Under the pieces are notes generated by a model that was not told the origin of the DNA, made no database searches, and saw nothing but the letters and a program-made list of their open reading frames with translations. This document shows, piece after piece, positions 42,246-49,412 of a stretch of DNA of 64,000 nt; positions within the stretch are counted from its first letter, which is position 1; each line of letters opens with the position of its first letter. Source of the DNA: Xylanibacter ruminicola (GTDB lineage: Bacteria; Bacteroidota; Bacteroidia; Bacteroidales; Bacteroidaceae); assembly GCF_900107775.1 (NCBI RefSeq), contig NZ_FNRF01000003.1:434001-498000 (forward strand), read 5' to 3'. The translations under genes and the position numbers were made by a program.

Positions 42246-42983
42246 TTTCGGATAGCGGCGTGTCCATCCATCCCAGCGCAACTTCATCACGCCAAAGAAT
42301 GCCTCGCCGAATATGCCACCGCTCATCTTGCTCACACCCTCCTGTCGGTTCACGAATATCACGCTTACCTCCTTGATCTTAAAGCCAATCTTGTAGGCAG
42401 TGTACTTCATTTCTATCTGGAAGGCATAGCCCTTAAAGCGAATCTTATCCAGTTCGATGGTCTGCAGTACGCGGCGCTTGTAGCACTTAAATCCTGCAGT
42501 AGTGTCGTGTACGTTAAAGCCCGTAACCAAGCGCACGTATTTCGATGCAAAGTAGCTCATCAGCACACGTCCGATAGGCCAGTTAACCACGTTCACACCG
42601 CTCACGTAGCGACTGCCGATAGCCACATCGTAGCCCTCGTCTTTGCAGGCTGCATACAGTCGTGGCAGATCGTTGGGATCGTGACTAAAGTCGGCGTCCA
42701 TCTCAAATATGTATTCGTAGTCGCGCTCCAGTGCCCACTTAAATCCGGCAATGTAAGCTGTTCCCAGTCCCAGTTTGCCGCTACGTTCCACCAGGTGCAG
42801 CTGTCCGCCAAACTCGTTGGCCATCAGGCTACGCACAATGGCAGCCGTACCGTCAGGCGATCCATCGTCGATCACCAGTATATGGAAACTCTTCTCCAAC
42901 CCGAATATCGCGCGTATAATCTTCTCGATATTCTCCTTCTCATTATAGGTTGGTATGATAACTATACTATCGCTTTGCTTCAT
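42234..42983 (-). CDS. Polyprenol-phosphate mannosyltransferase-like glycosyltransferase (GT2, DPM1 type)
   Basis: This 249-residue cytoplasmic or membrane-surface enzyme moves a sugar from a nucleotide donor to a polyprenyl phosphate. GT2 motifs are VIIPTYNEKENIEKI (about 7-21), VIDDGSPDGTA, FEMDADFSHDP (metal-binding DxD) and the DPM1-like DTTAGFKCYKRRVL and GYAFQIEMKY. There is no C-terminal membrane helix, unlike some relatives. The ATG at 42983 is used because an upstream TTG at 43007 coincides with the -7 box. The last codons and stop come from a heptamer repeat. It leads a likely operon with plsC and the phosphoesterase. Confidence 0.88.
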   Translation of the reverse strand: MKQSDSIVIIPTYNEKENIEKIIRAIFGLEKSFHILVIDDGSPDGTAAIVRSLMANEFGGQLHLVERSGKLGLGTAYIAGFKWALERDYEYIFEMDADFSHDPNDLPRLYAACKDEGYDVAIGSRYVSGVNVVNWPIGRVLMSYFASKYVRLVTGFNVHDTTAGFKCYKRRVLQTIELDKIRFKGYAFQIEMKYTAYKIGFKIKEVSVIFVNRQEGVSKMSGGIFGEAFFGVMKLRWDGWTRRYPKIEN

Positions 42984-43004
42984 ACTTTCTTTATTAAATC
43001 GCTG

Positions 43005-43012
43005 CAAAGATA
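43005..43012 (-). promoter_or_regulatory. -7 promoter box of the glycosyltransferase - plsC - phosphoesterase operon
   Basis: The minus strand reads TATCTTTG, 22 bases before the ATG at 42983. Confidence 0.65.
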
Positions 43013-43095
43013 GTGCAAATCGAGCGAAATACCAAAGGAAAACTCGTTTTTCTTTGTATTGTTATAATTTTGTATTGCAGAGGGTAGGGGTGTGC

Positions 43096-43689
43096 TTAAT
43101 CTATAATGGTTTGTGCCCAGAGGGGAATGTCGTCGGTGTAGCGCTTAAAGGGCTGTCCGTCAGTGGTGCGATAAAGCAGTTTAGGCAGTTGGTTGTCTAC
43201 AGAATTGTCGTAAATGTAGGCTCGGTCAACGAAGGTGATGGCCTTTGCTGCATTGGCGAGTGACTTGTAGTAGCGAGTGATAATCTTAGAGATGGGTACT
43301 TCGTGACCGCCGTTCATATAACGCTGTGTGATGCGGGCTACATTGATGGCAGGATCTGATGTGCAGACGTAAAATAGGCGAATGAAGAAACCTGCTTCCT
43401 TTGCCTTACGGAGGAACTCCAGCTTCTCTGGCGACGAGAAGACTGTCTCGAAGACAAAGTTTCTGTCTTGTTCCAAGCATTCGTAACGCTGGCGTGTGGC
43501 TTCCTCGGCAGCCTTCAAAACGGCTTCAGGCGAATTCCAGTCGCCGAAGATTTCTTGCGCAATGTTATCGGGATTGATGTACAAACTATCAGCCGTCCAC
43601 TCGTTTTCAAGCAACTGGGTAGTGGTAGTCGTCTTGCCCGACCCGTTGGGACCGGCAACAACGCAGAGTGTGGGTCTTATTTCTGTCAT
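43096..43689 (-). CDS. Zeta-toxin-like P-loop kinase
   Basis: This 197-residue protein has Walker A GPNGSGKTT (13-21), the substrate-site YINPD (Asp40), a conserved FVFETVFSSPEKLEF (Glu80) and a late basic region RITQRYMNGGHEVP. These match zeta-toxin / UDP-N-acetylglucosamine kinase-like proteins of bacterial chromosomes. Zeta toxins phosphorylate peptidoglycan sugar precursors; whether this one is toxic is unknown, and some relatives are plain kinases. It follows a 61-residue charged helical protein with a four-base overlap, the usual gene order of an antitoxin-toxin pair. Confidence 0.8.
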   Translation of the reverse strand: MTEIRPTLCVVAGPNGSGKTTTTTQLLENEWTADSLYINPDNIAQEIFGDWNSPEAVLKAAEEATRQRYECLEQDRNFVFETVFSSPEKLEFLRKAKEAGFFIRLFYVCTSDPAINVARITQRYMNGGHEVPISKIITRYYKSLANAAKAITFVDRAYIYDNSVDNQLPKLLYRTTDGQPFKRYTDDIPLWAQTIID

Positions 43690-43871
43690 ACTGCAGCCTT
43701 ACTTTTCCATTCTTTGATTTCATCGGCTACGGCTTGCAGTCGTCTGCGCTTCTCTGCCTCAGCCTTTGCGTTCGACTCGCGGGCAGTCTGTGCCACCTTT
43801 TCCATCAGGGCCTGCAGCACCTCATCAGTAGGCTCCTCTGTGCTTGTCAGTTTGTAAGTGTCGATGCTCAT
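43686..43871 (-). CDS. Small helical protein, probable antitoxin of the zeta-like pair
   Basis: This 61-residue protein is almost wholly charged and helical (QALMEKVAQTARESNAKAEA, then EKRRRLQAVADEIKEWKSK). It overlaps the zeta-like gene by four bases and is preceded by a -7 box at 43900. Small helical antitoxins (epsilon type) wrap around zeta toxins and block the ATP site. Sequence similarity to epsilon is not evident; the call rests on size, charge and gene order. Confidence 0.65.
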   Translation of the reverse strand: MSIDTYKLTSTEEPTDEVLQALMEKVAQTARESNAKAEAEKRRRLQAVADEIKEWKSKAAV

Positions 43872-43899
43872 ATCTGCATATGTTTATACTTTCTGCGTG

Positions 43900-43907
43900 C
43901 AAAGATA
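43900..43907 (-). promoter_or_regulatory. -7 promoter box of the zeta-like pair
   Basis: The minus strand reads TATCTTTG, 29 bases before the start at 43871. Confidence 0.65.
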
Positions 43908-43950
43908 CATCTTTTTTCTGATAGCGGTACGAAAATCGCTTTTTTTTTGT

Positions 43951-43958
43951 TACTTTTG
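43951..43958 (+). promoter_or_regulatory. -7 promoter box facing the 44142 gene
   Basis: TACTTTTG, leaving a long leader of about 180 bases before the ATG at 44142. The leader holds an AGCCCA / TGGGCT hairpin near 44005-44025 and no convincing coding sequence. Confidence 0.55.
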
Positions 43959-44141
43959 CATTCCGGAATGCCCGAAGTAGCTAACACAACAACTAATTAT
44001 CTAAGCCCAGGATCGATTTGTTGGGCTGCTTTCCTGGCTATGGGCGCACGATTTGAAAACTCGCCTAATACATCATTGGCCAACGTCTAATCTATTAATC
44101 ATTTGGCGTTTAACTCTAAATTAATTATGATTATATAGATT

Positions 44142-44471
44142 ATGAAGAAAAAACATATTTCTGCCGATACACCGCTGTCGGCGCTCTTTCATGATGGATG
44201 TCATGATCAGCTAGAGAATGATATCAAGTACTTGTGCGACTTTCTGATTGATTGCCAATCGGATGTTGATGTGCTTAAGGTGAGTAGATTTGATTTTAAT
44301 TTCAGCTCCCCCAAGTTTCGTCCATGCAAGGTGTATCAGAAACTGGCTAACATGGTTAACCGTCATCTACTGATTGTATCGCACAGAGAGTTGAGCCGCT
44401 ATATGGCTGAACATTCTAATCTGCATGCCAGTGCCGAATCGATATATCGTTCGATATATAAGTATATGTAA
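44142..44471 (+). CDS. Hypothetical protein at the left edge of the phage-like block
   Basis: This 109-residue protein starts MKKKHISADTPLSALFHDG and is mixed helical with many Cys, Tyr and Arg residues. Its C-terminus (SRYMAEHSNLHASAESIYRS) could form a helix-turn-helix-like fold. No family is recognised. It has its own upstream promoter and long leader and is closed by a strong terminator at 44497, so it is separate from the operon to its right. It probably belongs to the accessory island by position. Confidence 0.55.
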   Translation: MKKKHISADTPLSALFHDGCHDQLENDIKYLCDFLIDCQSDVDVLKVSRFDFNFSSPKFRPCKVYQKLANMVNRHLLIVSHRELSRYMAEHSNLHASAESIYRSIYKYM

Positions 44472-44496
44472 GCACTGTTGCTAATGCACTCTGATG

Positions 44497-44537
44497 GGAA
44501 GAAACTTGTCCTAATTTAGGACTGGTTTCTTCCTTTT
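44497..44537 (+). terminator. Strong two-part terminator after the 44142 gene
   Basis: Outer stem GGAAGAAAC (44497-44505) with GTTTCTTCC (44525-44533), inner stem GTCCTAA (44508-44514) with TTAGGAC (44516-44522), then TTTT. Confidence 0.85.
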
Positions 44538-44540
44538 ACT

Positions 44541-44572
44541 ATTGGAATAGCCTGAAAAAAGCATTACCTTTG
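44541..44572 (+). promoter_or_regulatory. Promoter of the M15 peptidase - primase-helicase operon
   Basis: -33 box ATTG (44541-44544), 20-base spacer, -7 box TACCTTTG (44565-44572). It is followed by a palindrome GGTTCC-A-GGAACC at 44578-44590. Confidence 0.7.
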
Positions 44573-44619
44573 CAGGTGGTTCCAGGAACCATTATTACTC
44601 ACTAAAAACTGTAAATGTA

Positions 44620-44724
44620 TGAATCAACAACAACCAGCAAACAGATTATTACGGTTGGGCGTCACCTGCAGGGTGGCGCCCTTCTTAGGGTTAGCAATTA
44701 AACGTGTAATCATTAAAAAATAAT
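44620..44724 (+). CDS. Possible 34-residue leader peptide containing a strong hairpin
   Basis: A short open frame (MNQQQPANRLLRLGVTCRV to IKRVIIKK) lies in the leader of the M15 operon. Inside it, GGGCGTCACC (44658-44667) pairs along all ten bases with GGTGGCGCCC (44673-44682) around a 5-base loop. Translation of the peptide would open or cover this hairpin, so it could control the downstream genes, or the hairpin alone may be the functional part. No protein family is recognised. Confidence 0.3.
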
Positions 44725-44735
44725 TTACCAACATT

Positions 44736-45206
44736 ATGCAGAAAACTATCATTGATACGACCATGCGTCTAACAGAGCATTTTACGCTGGGCGAGATGTG
44801 TTACTCAGCAACAGCCGAAGCTAAACAGATTCCTAACATCCCTCTAAAGCAGCACATCACGGCGATGCAGAACCTTTGCGAGCGCTGTCTGGAGCCCATA
44901 CGCCAGCAGCTGCGACTGCCCATCAAGGTTAACAGCGGCTACCGTTGCCCGCTGCTGAACCAGATGGTGGGCGGTGTGTCCACGTCGCAGCACCTGAAGG
45001 GTGAGGCTGCCGACATCACCATCCCCCGTAAGCACCGTCCGTTCGGCCACCCTACAGATGAGCAGACAGCACGGCTGCTACTGAAGTATGCCGAGCAGTT
45101 TGCCGACTTTGACCAGCTGATACTGGAGCACAGCGCCACTGCCTGGTGGATACACATCAGCTGCCGTATCAACTACCGACTTAACCGACGCCAAGTGATA
45201 CGATGA
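44736..45206 (+). CDS. Peptidase M15-type D-Ala-D-Ala carboxypeptidase, phage endolysin-like
   Basis: This 156-residue protein without signal peptide has the M15A metal site: SGYRCPLLN, then SQHLKGEAADI (His and Asp ligands) and WWIHIS (third His ligand). Such enzymes cut the peptide cross-links of peptidoglycan and are often phage lysins. Absence of a signal fits a phage-type protein released by another route. The stop overlaps the next start by four bases, and the next genes encode replication proteins, so it is the first full gene of a phage-like operon. Confidence 0.88.
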   Translation: MQKTIIDTTMRLTEHFTLGEMCYSATAEAKQIPNIPLKQHITAMQNLCERCLEPIRQQLRLPIKVNSGYRCPLLNQMVGGVSTSQHLKGEAADITIPRKHRPFGHPTDEQTARLLLKYAEQFADFDQLILEHSATAWWIHISCRINYRLNRRQVIR

Positions 45207-45703
45207 ACAGTGGCTATTTGAAATTACAGCGTAACTTGCTGTCGCAGCCTGATATAATCGATATGTATGCGGCTGAAGGAGCTACAGGTTTGGGCTTGTA
45301 TGTTTCCATTAATCTTTACCTCTCTCATTGCGAGGGCGGGTGGGGTGCCTATACCGGTACGCAAATGAGTGTGCTGGCTGTTGAGGGCCATCGTCATCGC
45401 TCGGATGTGAAGCGCCTGATTACCAGTTATGGTCTGTTTGTGGTGGATGACGAAAAGAAGCGTTTTACCAGCTATTGGATGCAACAACAGTTCGGCAAGG
45501 TTGCCAGTAAGATGCGGCAAAGTTGCGGCACTCCCGCGCGTACTTATCATTCGCACGCGGAAGAAATAGAAATAAAAATAGAAAAAGAAAATAAAGAAAA
45601 ACAGTCTGCTTGCGTGTGTGTCGACGACACGCAGCAGCCTGAGGAGGGTGGCGCGCGCGAGCAAACCGACTACCGCAATTACGATAATTATCTGAAGAGA
45701 TGA
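45203..45703 (+). CDS. DUF4373-type (Lin1244/Lin1753-like) replication-associated protein
   Basis: This 166-residue protein has an N-terminal winged-helix-like region typical of the Lin1244/Lin1753 domain: DIIDMYAAEGATGLGLYVSI, then a domain end YGLFVVDDEKKRFTS. A charged Lys/Glu-rich linker (EIEIKIEKENKEKQ) and an acidic tail follow. These domains occur in phage and plasmid replication proteins beside helicases, which fits the primase-helicase gene overlapping its end by four bases. It probably binds DNA and loads or helps that enzyme; this is inference from context. Confidence 0.75.
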   Translation: MNSGYLKLQRNLLSQPDIIDMYAAEGATGLGLYVSINLYLSHCEGGWGAYTGTQMSVLAVEGHRHRSDVKRLITSYGLFVVDDEKKRFTSYWMQQQFGKVASKMRQSCGTPARTYHSHAEEIEIKIEKENKEKQSACVCVDDTQQPEEGGAREQTDYRNYDNYLKR

Positions 45704-47526
45704 AACAAACGAATAGCAATACATGGCTGCTCGACAGCATAGACGAACTGCGCTCGCGGGCCAAGAGTAGCGACCGCGGCAAACAGAAGTACCGTTTCCA
45801 CTGTCCGCTGTGCGGCGACGAGGGGCATCACAGCAAGCGCACCGATGGCGCATTCGACGAGGCGAAAGGCGTGGGACACTGCTTTTGTTGCGGCGCCAAC
45901 TTTATGGCAGCCAAATGGAAGTATAAGCCCAGCAGTGAGCAGATGAAACAGAAGCCCGAAATATCGTTGGGTTCATACCCCTCGTCGATCATGGCCTACC
46001 TGAAGCAGCGTGGCATCAAACCCGAGACGATGCACCGGTTGGGAGTGGGGTGGGCAGAACTGCCTGCCGATACGCCTGATGGCAAGAAAACGTTTATGGC
46101 ATTCCGGTTCATGGAGCAGGGCGTGGTATACAATGTGCAGTATAAGTCGCCCGACAAGGAGTTCAGGTTCGAGAAGGGCTGCCGCATCATTCCTTACAAC
46201 ATCGATGCGGTGCTGGGTGCCGACACGGTGTATATCACTGAAGGCATGATGGATACGGCGGTGCTGGTGCAGTGTGGCTACGAGAGTGTGATATCGCTGC
46301 CCAATGGCTGCGGCACGCGCATGTCCTGTTTCGACCCCTATCGCGAACACTTCAGTGGTGTGCGCATTGTTTACGCCGGCGATACCGACGAGAAGGGTAA
46401 CGAGAAACGTAAGGAGGTGGCCAAGTACTTTGCCGAAAACGAATTCTATTATGTTGACTGGATGGGCGGCAAGGATGCCAACGATGTGCTGCTGGCTGAA
46501 GGCGAGGACGCCGTGCGCCGATGTATGGAGAACGTGTGCGAGCAGATGCCGGTGGGTGTGGCGACGATCGACGATGAGGTAGAGGCATTCCGTGAACTGG
46601 TGGACAATGGTGTGCCGCGATTCCCAGGTATCAAGCTGCACGGCTTTGCCCATCTGGTACGTTTTGAGCCCGGACGACTGATGGTTATCTCGGGTTTCCC
46701 TGGTGCGGGTAAGTCGAGTTTTGCCGACTATCTGATGATGTCGCTGGCTGTGCAGCAGGGATGGAAGGCGGCCGTTTACTCGCCCGAGAAGTACCCGATG
46801 AGTCTGCACTATTACGAACTGGGTCAGATACTGATGGGACGCGAGATGTCGGTCAAGAACTTTACGCCGCAGGCACTCGATCGTGGATTCCGTTTTTTGC
46901 GCGAGAACATCTTCCACATCTCTGAGGAGAACAACTCTATCGAGGATATCCTGGCGTCGGCCACACAACTGGTGCGGCAGAAGGGCATACGCGTGCTGTT
47001 GATTGATCCATTTAACTATATCGAACTACCTGTGCTGTCGGGTGCCAACGATACGCAGAAGATATCGTATGTACTGAAGCGTATGGTTGACTTCGGACAT
47101 AAAGAGAAGGTACTGGTTATACTGGTGGCGCACCCCAAGAAACCGCAGACCGAGGGTAAGGGCAGCTTGCAGTCGCAGTTGCCGTCGCTCTATGATATCG
47201 CCGGTTCGGCCGACTTCTACAACAAGTGCGACTATGGATTGATACTGCAGCGCGAGCGCCGCGACGAATACACAAAGGCCGCACCGCTAACGTGGATACA
47301 CGTGCTGAAGATACGCTTTCGCCATCTGGGACAGATTGGTAAGCGGGCGTTCGGGTTCGACAATACATGCGGTCGGTTTGTTGGTACCGAGGATGATAAC
47401 ATGACCCTGCACGACCGCGATCGCAACGACTGGAGTTATCGCGAAGCCGAACAGCAGCAGATTAACTTTGATGCCGCCCCTACGGCCGACGACACTGCCG
47501 ACTGGAAAGATGGCGATCCGTTTTAA
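45700..47526 (+). CDS. Primase-helicase fusion, T7 gp4 / Twinkle-like
   Basis: This 608-residue protein combines primase and replicative helicase. An N-terminal zinc finger (CPLCGDEGHH and CFCCGANF, about 28-66) is followed by a TOPRIM domain (VYITEGMMDTAVLV, about 176-189; YAGDTDEKGN, about 225-234). A DnaB/RecA-like helicase follows, with Walker A ISGFPGAGKSSFADY (about 328-342), Walker B VLLIDPFNY and VLVILVAHPKK. This layout is that of phage T7 gp4 rather than the host's separate DnaG and DnaB. With the DUF4373 and M15 genes it indicates a phage-derived replication block. No integrase or structural genes adjoin. Confidence 0.9.
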   Translation: MKQTNSNTWLLDSIDELRSRAKSSDRGKQKYRFHCPLCGDEGHHSKRTDGAFDEAKGVGHCFCCGANFMAAKWKYKPSSEQMKQKPEISLGSYPSSIMAYLKQRGIKPETMHRLGVGWAELPADTPDGKKTFMAFRFMEQGVVYNVQYKSPDKEFRFEKGCRIIPYNIDAVLGADTVYITEGMMDTAVLVQCGYESVISLPNGCGTRMSCFDPYREHFSGVRIVYAGDTDEKGNEKRKEVAKYFAENEFYYVDWMGGKDANDVLLAEGEDAVRRCMENVCEQMPVGVATIDDEVEAFRELVDNGVPRFPGIKLHGFAHLVRFEPGRLMVISGFPGAGKSSFADYLMMSLAVQQGWKAAVYSPEKYPMSLHYYELGQILMGREMSVKNFTPQALDRGFRFLRENIFHISEENNSIEDILASATQLVRQKGIRVLLIDPFNYIELPVLSGANDTQKISYVLKRMVDFGHKEKVLVILVAHPKKPQTEGKGSLQSQLPSLYDIAGSADFYNKCDYGLILQRERRDEYTKAAPLTWIHVLKIRFRHLGQIGKRAFGFDNTCGRFVGTEDDNMTLHDRDRNDWSYREAEQQQINFDAAPTADDTADWKDGDPF

Positions 47527-47527
47527 T

Positions 47528-47713
47528 ATGGAGTACATAACTTGTACGCGTTGCGGGCAAACGCTGCCGCGCAGCAAATTAGAACGTATGAAGACGGGCA
47601 CCTACCGCCGTGTGTGCAACCACTGCAAGTGGCTGTACTACGTAAAGCCCAGTCGCGACCGGCGCATCCTGCGCGACTTGGAGGCGCGCCACCACCATCC
47701 CAACAAAAAGTAG
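47528..47713 (+). CDS. Small zinc-ribbon protein
   Basis: This 61-residue basic protein has four Cys in two pairs, CTRCGQ (about 6-11) and CNHCKW (about 31-36), separated by 23 residues. It therefore likely binds one zinc and nucleic acid. It begins one base after the primase-helicase stop and is part of that operon. The stop codon TAG (47711-47713) is provided by the first unit of the repeat array at 47705, and the last residues NKK are also repeat-encoded. Confidence 0.7.
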   Translation: MEYITCTRCGQTLPRSKLERMKTGTYRRVCNHCKWLYYVKPSRDRRILRDLEARHHHPNKK

Positions 47714-47786
47714 CTTTTCGCCCTCCGAAAAGTAACTTTTCACCCATCAAAAAGTAGCTTTTCGATGCATGAAAAGCTACTTTTTA
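47705..47786. repeat. Array of four 16-base palindromic units at exact 22-base period (locus 2)
   Basis: Units lie at 47705-47720, 47727-47742, 47749-47764 and 47771-47786 with 6-base spacers ccctcc, cccatc and atgcat. The unit AAAAAGTAGCTTTTCG is the same as at locus 1 (3623-3704). The first unit carries the TAG stop of the zinc-ribbon gene. Confidence 0.9.
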
Positions 47787-47877
47787 TAACACAAAAAAAA
47801 TCATTTTATGGCAGACCGGTGGTCATAGCGCTGTCAGGAACCTGTCCCCTGGCAGGGTGTTAAAAACTATTAATTTT

Positions 47878-47914
47878 TGCACAGAAAACAAAGAATTATT
47901 TGGTTTTCTGTGCA
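47878..47914. promoter_or_regulatory. Inverted-repeat operator of the AbiE pair
   Basis: TGCACAGAAAAC (47878-47889) and GTTTTCTGTGCA (47903-47914) are perfect 12-base inverted repeats. The right arm fills the start of the spacer between the -33 and -7 boxes. AbiEi antitoxins are known to bind inverted repeats and repress their own promoter, so this is the likely binding site. Confidence 0.75.
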
Positions 47915-47930
47915 GTTTTTTATAGATTTG
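47899..47930 (+). promoter_or_regulatory. Promoter of the AbiE pair
   Basis: -33 box TTTG (47899-47902), 20-base spacer, -7 box TAGATTTG (47923-47930), 20 bases before the ATG at 47951. The operator overlaps it. Confidence 0.8.
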
Positions 47931-47950
47931 CAGCCAAAAGAATAGTGCTT

Positions 47951-48583
47951 ATGAAGGTAAATCCTTTGATACAATTGGGGAATGTTCCTGTACAGACTGG
48001 CACCATAGCTGCCTGTTTTGATTATCTGGCAGCTCCTAACGAAAAGGTGCGGGCCTTAGAAAAGGACGGACAGCTTATCCGATTAAAGCGCGGACTATAT
48101 GTGGTGGATGAGCAAGTAAGTGGCAAGCCCATCAATGTACGACTGTGCGCCAATCATATCTATGGCCCTTCGTATGTCTCGCTGCAATGGGCTTTAAGAT
48201 GGTACGGACTGATTCCAGAGCGCGTATTTACCATGACCTCAATCACCACCAAGCGTAGCAGAGAGTTTGAGAATAAATTAGGACGTTTCACCTATTATCA
48301 GGTAAAGCCCAGTTATTTTCCAATCGGCATCAGGAGTGTAGAGGAGAATGGCGTAAATTGCCTGATGGCTACACCCGAAAAGGCACTTTGCGATACCATG
48401 CTATACGACTCTTACCTACCGTCGCAATCGGTTATTAGATTACAGCAATATCTCGAAGAGGATATACGCTTTGATATGGATGCCTTGAACGAATTCGACA
48501 TCAGTATTATCGAGGCTTGCGCCCAGAATGGTGGTAAGGAACAGATATTTAATAACCTCATTAAAATTATAAAGCGAGTATGA
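47951..48583 (+). CDS. AbiEi-family antitoxin
   Basis: This 210-residue protein has an N-terminal winged-helix region (TGTIAACFDYLAAPNEKVRA, then LIRLKRGLYVV) and a C-terminal domain with the family run MATPEKALCDTMLYDSYLPS. It matches AbiEi transcriptional-regulator antitoxins. It would repress its own operon through the inverted repeat at 47878 and counteract the nucleotidyltransferase toxin encoded next. A longer frame beginning at 47900 is rejected because it covers the promoter. The toxin start overlaps its stop by four bases. Confidence 0.88.
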   Translation: MKVNPLIQLGNVPVQTGTIAACFDYLAAPNEKVRALEKDGQLIRLKRGLYVVDEQVSGKPINVRLCANHIYGPSYVSLQWALRWYGLIPERVFTMTSITTKRSREFENKLGRFTYYQVKPSYFPIGIRSVEENGVNCLMATPEKALCDTMLYDSYLPSQSVIRLQQYLEEDIRFDMDALNEFDISIIEACAQNGGKEQIFNNLIKIIKRV

Positions 48584-49401
48584 GTATTTACGACGAAATG
48601 GTGGCGCAACTAGCCGAGAGAGTGGGCACTGCCACGCCAAACGTTGAACAAGAAGTTATGCAACGCATAGCTCTTGCAGGATTACAACGAGGCGGATTTT
48701 TTCAGCATGCAGCCTTTTATGGTGGTACATGTCTGCGAATATTCCATAACCTGCCACGTTTTTCAGAAGACATGGACTTCTCGTTAGTCGAGAAGCGCGA
48801 TGACATACATCTCGAAAACTACTTCCCAGCTATCATCGAGGAGTTTAAGTTGGCAGGGCATGAAGTAAATATCGTAAAGAAAGAGAAGAAGACATTCGGA
48901 CGTGTAGAGTCGGCTTTCCTAAAGGAGAATACTGAAGCTTACGATATTAAGTTCCAAACCAAGAAAACGATAAAAGTAAAGATTGAGCTTGATACCAATC
49001 CACCATTGGCGTTTGAAACAGAGCAGAAAACTCTGATTATGCCATACACCTTTATCACTCGGTGCTTTACGTTGCCCGATCTGTATGCTGGCAAGATGCA
49101 TGCATTGGTTTATCGTGCTTGGCAACGCAGAATAAAGGGCCGTGACTGGTACGATTTTGAATGGTATGTACGTCACCAGATACCGCTTGATTATCACCAC
49201 CTGCAGGAAAGAATTCGCGAGTTCAGTGGAGAGTTAATTGAGAAAGAAGTTTTTATGCAGCAGCTTCGTGAAAAGCTCGCAACATCCGATATCAATCTTG
49301 TAAAACAAGATGTTGAGGGATTCATCGATAACCCTCGCGAACTCGACATCTGGTCGAATGATTACTTCCTGCAACTGGCCGACATGATAGTGTTTAAATA
49401 A
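48580..49401 (+). CDS. AbiEii-type nucleotidyltransferase toxin
   Basis: This 273-residue protein has the nucleotidyltransferase site YGGTCLRIF plus RFSEDMDFS (about 48-70) and the later acidic KIELDTNPP. The family lysine-rich motif DLYAGKMHAL and KGRDWYDFEW (about 185-195) are also present. AbiEii toxins transfer nucleotides to tRNA or other targets and stop growth, giving phage abortive infection in type IV systems. The pair is complete, with overlapping genes, promoter and operator. A third gene starts 11 bases downstream. Confidence 0.9.
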   Translation: MSIYDEMVAQLAERVGTATPNVEQEVMQRIALAGLQRGGFFQHAAFYGGTCLRIFHNLPRFSEDMDFSLVEKRDDIHLENYFPAIIEEFKLAGHEVNIVKKEKKTFGRVESAFLKENTEAYDIKFQTKKTIKVKIELDTNPPLAFETEQKTLIMPYTFITRCFTLPDLYAGKMHALVYRAWQRRIKGRDWYDFEWYVRHQIPLDYHHLQERIREFSGELIEKEVFMQQLREKLATSDINLVKQDVEGFIDNPRELDIWSNDYFLQLADMIVFK

Positions 49402-49412
49402 TAATTTTAATC

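Noticed and set aside
43959-44141. tRNA or structured RNA gene in the leader of the 44142 gene
   Set aside because: One short hairpin is visible, but no cloverleaf or conserved RNA motif could be traced.
45973-46968. Open frame of 331 codons on the minus strand
   Set aside because: It is antisense to the well-supported primase-helicase gene and is a composition shadow.
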